From Rhodamnia argentea (taxonomy: Eukaryota; Streptophyta; Magnoliopsida; Myrtales; Myrtaceae): 64,000 bases of DNA. The stretch covers positions 8,479,001 through 8,543,000 of the forward strand of contig NC_063155.1 of NCBI RefSeq assembly GCF_020921035.1, written 5' to 3'. The translations under genes and the position numbers were made by a program. This document shows, one piece after another, positions 61,496 through 64,000 of this stretch (positions are counted from its first letter, which is position 1; each line of letters starts with the position of its first letter). A model generated the notes under the pieces. It did no database searches, was not told the origin of the DNA, and was given only the letters and a program-made list of their open reading frames with translations.

Positions 61496-62252
61496 TTAGT
61501 GGGTGGCCCAGATTTGACGCTCAAGACCAGAGTTGCATGCGACGCCGGCACACAGCAACCCAATCACATCTCTCTCTCTTGCCCCCCGCATAAAACCAAG
61601 CGAAGCTGATCCCCGTCTCTCTCTCTCGCCTCCCCGAGCGTGTAGAATCTCTCTGTCGCTTGTACGGATTCTCTTCACTCGGCAGCTTCCAATCGCCGGG
61701 CCATAAAGACAAGAGACCCTAGCTCTTTTTTTGTTCTGCTGCTGTGTTTGGACCTGCTTCGAGGTTCATCGTTCGCTCTCCTTCAGCAGGTTCGTCGTGG
61801 TTCCACAGCTTCAATTTCGTCTTTTGGTGTGTAATTCGTGAGTTGATTGCCATGTCCAGCTTTTCCCTGGGCATCCGCTTCGTTTCCGTGTGGCCTTGAG
61901 GATTCGGTTTTTGTGGATCGAGGTTATTTGGGCTCGTTCAGGCCGAAACCCTAGCTTAAATTTCCCTTTTGCGGTCTGGGTTTTGATTTGCGCGCGTGAC
62001 TGTTAGAATTTTGCTTTCGAATTTTGGACTTTCATTTAGGTTGGAGAATATTGCTACTTGCTATTATAAGGTTTAAAAGGAGAATTGAGGTGAGTTTTTT
62101 TCGTTCTCGACTTTCGAGGATGAAATTTATCTTTTCCCAGCTGACCAGTGGAGCCTATTAGGTTGTATTCGTTGTTTCACTTTGGGAATGTTTGTGAATT
62201 TTTGCTTCTGTTCAATTGAAGTTCTGTTTGGAATATGTGGGCAGTGATCGCC
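61441..62252 (+). promoter_or_regulatory. Promoter and leader of the UBC2-type gene
   Basis: Several GGGCC/TGGGCC-type motifs occur at about 61450-61512, a TATA-like GCATAAAACC near 61588, and a CT-rich leader to about 61790. An acceptor GTGGGCAG at about 62244 points to a 5' UTR intron ending 8 bases before the ATG. The donor is not certain. Confidence 0.5.
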
Positions 62253-62510
62253 ATGTCAACTCCTGCGAGGAAGAGGCTGATGAGGGATTTTAAGAGGTTG
62301 CAACAGGACCCACCGGCGGGCATTAGTGGTGCACCCCAAGATAATAACATTATGCTTTGGAATGCCGTGATATTCGGGTATGTTGATTGGCGCTCTTGGA
62401 TTCTTCTACTATCTTTGCTTCCTTCCCGTATCATCAGTATGGTTGGATAAGCTGTTTGTTGTTTGTTCTGTGGTTGGATTGCAGTCCTGACGATACTCCA
62501 TGGGATGGAG
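62253..62510 (+). CDS. UBC2: Ubiquitin-conjugating enzyme E2, RAD6/UBC2 type, first coding exons
   Basis: E2 enzyme of the RAD6 group (plant UBC1/2/3), which monoubiquitinates histone H2B and acts in DNA-damage tolerance. Exons 62253-62377 and 62485-62510 give the first 50 residues: [51 protein letters not shown]. They are the family sequence essentially without change. The next exon (TFKLTLQFTEDYP in the family) is not found up to base 64000, so either intron 2 is longer than 1.49 kb and the gene runs on outside, or the gene is cut off here. The active-site cysteine lies in the missing part. Confidence 0.9.
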
Positions 62511-63642
62511 GTAAGCCTTCCATTGATTGTTCTTCCCTTATGTGGACCTTCGTTCATGTTCAGAATGTGGCGCTGTTAATTTTTGTTGTATGGTTTTATA
62601 TTTGTAGATATTGTGGTAGCGGTTTACTTCCTCTAGTAATACATCTTACTGTATATAAAAGAGAACTTTAAAGACATGGCATGTTGACAGTTGTCACTCT
62701 ACGAGGTGGTTTGTCGAAATAGTGTTCTCTCATTTTCTTTCCTCTCCTCATTCTTCGGATAAGAATTACACGAGAAAGCTATAAAAATTATCTTTATTTT
62801 GTGGGATAAGCTTTGTGTAGGTTGTACACTTCTCGAAATTATAGGGCGCATTTATTTACTCTTCAGCAAAAGCAAAAAATAACTGTATTTGTTTTTCGTG
62901 AAAGCTTAAAAGATCATGCAAGTTTAAAAAACTATGAAAAACTATAGGCAAATGTGCATGATGTGGTGAAAGTTTCAAGTGTTCGGGTTAAAGAAAGCGA
63001 AAAGTGCGTTTTCGTAGAGAATAACAAATAGCAAATTAATCTTCATAAATTACCTAAAAAACTCTCCATCCGACTTATATTGAAGCAGATTCCAACACAT
63101 TGCATGCAACATAAGTGTTGTGTCTTTCTTTGTGGACCTCCACATAGCCCGGCGAAATAAGGTTTTACCTAAGGACGGCTGCTACTCGAATGCCTAACCT
63201 ACTTGCTAACTCGAGTCCCAAAAGAAAGGCAATAATCATTGTTCAAGGATGCATGGATTCTCAAGAAAAGAGGAGCTGTGGACCTCATACGGAGAGAAAG
63301 TGGATTATGGGAGTGTGTGAACACGACACCAAGACAAACCCATGTAAATACCCCTTTATCAACGGAAAATAGACAAGGCATAATATGGAGAATACTCATT
63401 GAATTGGAGACCTATCGGAAGGTCCCGAATTAGACCATTAGCCCTATGTCTCTTATCCCTAAGAGGTCTTCCTTCATTTTTATTTACTTATTTTTTTATT
63501 GTTTTTCCCTAGTAATAAAGAAGATTTTCCGGTTAATTAGCATTGATGTCCTTTTCATTGTTTAAGTATAGAGCCAATTGTTTCGTGATGTTTTATTAAC
63601 CTTGATTGAGAGCTTTTCAATAAAAAATGAAATAAAATGTTG

Positions 63643-63715
63643 GTATACATGAAAGTCATTAAAAAGAGTACTTCAAAGTCATTTGCCGATGGAGATATTG
63701 CATTTGAATTAAATG
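63643..63715 (+). repeat. Direct repeat, copy 1
   Basis: GTATACATGAAAGTCATTAA, AGAGTACTTCAAAGTC and GAATTAAATG recur in the same order at 63928-64000, with only a few differences. Confidence 0.8.
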
Positions 63716-63927
63716 TGAAAGATAGTAAGGGATTGCCAAAGAATTTATTACTCATTTAAGGAAAGGCAATTTTTCCACATTTTATTGGCTTTTCTTAAGG
63801 CTATTGTATGAGTACAAACTATGAAAACGGTTAGGATGAGATAATCATAACAATGTTGTTTCCATAAATTTAGTACAAAAAATTGTGGAAAAAAGTATAC
63901 CGCAGCAAAGTTTGGGTCTTCAAAAGA

Positions 63928-64000
63928 GTATACATGAAAATCTTTAAAAAGAGTACTTCAAAGTCATTTGCCGTTGGAGATATTACATTTGAATTAAATG
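63928..64000 (+). repeat. Direct repeat, copy 2, reaching the window edge
   Basis: Second copy, offset 285 bases from the first. It may continue beyond the window, so it could be part of a larger tandem array or the edge of an element. Confidence 0.8.

Larger units (their letters stand above)
62511..64000. other. Intron 2 of the UBC2-type gene (or its broken end), repeat-bearing
   Basis: AT-rich DNA with a donor GTAAGCC at 62511 and no matching downstream exon. Contains a mid-region (63100-63430) unlike its surroundings, possibly a mobile-element piece, and a pair of 73-base direct repeats. Confidence 0.5.

Overview
The window is a stretch of a eudicot plant nuclear genome. It has short exons with GT-AG introns, plant-type promoters (telo-box plus site II), plant-only families (IQD, PLS-class PPR, NHL/LEA2, pectin methylesterase pro-region) and AT-rich intergenic DNA full of mobile-element remains. 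Nothing in it fixes the species; a woody eudicot is a guess. It is a mosaic of about eleven ordinary host genes, several broken host genes and a large amount of repeat DNA.

Layout. 0-3.2 kb: EB1C-type microtubule plus-end protein (minus strand, its last part lies outside the window). 3.6-4.8 kb: two copies of an AT-rich foldback repeat. 4.9-7.2 kb: cytosolic ribosomal protein S9 (uS4) behind a telo-box/site II promoter. 7.8-8.6 kb: a membrane-anchored PMEI protein that looks like a type-I pectin methylesterase cut off before its enzyme domain. 9.9-12.7 kb: a NOG1 tail pseudogene followed by an inverted pair of decayed gene fragments. 12.8-14.2 kb: a foldback Mutator-like element with a perfect 9-bp target duplication. 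16.3-21.8 kb: a young, broken Ty1/copia element on the minus strand. 23.0-25.3 kb: SKIP11-like F-box/kelch gene with a 5' UTR intron. 25.3-34.5 kb: gene-poor, repeat-rich DNA with a GC-rich island and a SINE-like copy. 34.7-36.4 kb: E-class PPR protein. 37.1-37.8 kb: RING-H2 protein. 38.8-40.7 kb: secreted galactose mutarotase-like protein. 42.5-45.6 kb: IQD calmodulin-binding protein. 46.8-49.3 kb: repeats. 49.5-52.2 kb: a conserved plant protein of unknown role with an E2F-like site upstream. 52.9-55.4 kb: a probable solo LTR. 56.2-57.3 kb: a large foldback repeat. 58.6-60.3 kb: an NHL/LEA2 gene split after its eleventh codon by a 1.09-kb inverted-repeat element. 61.5 kb to the end: the first coding exons of a RAD6/UBC2-type ubiquitin-conjugating enzyme.

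The host genes do not form a pathway; they are independent transcription units. Exon borders were worked out by hand from splice sites and family alignment from memory. For EB1C, RPS9, the mutarotase, IQD and the gene at 49.5-52.2 kb the exon phases join in frame throughout. The most unusual points are three tiny insertions ending in T(n)GGTC, each with its own target duplication, and the several independent foldback structures.
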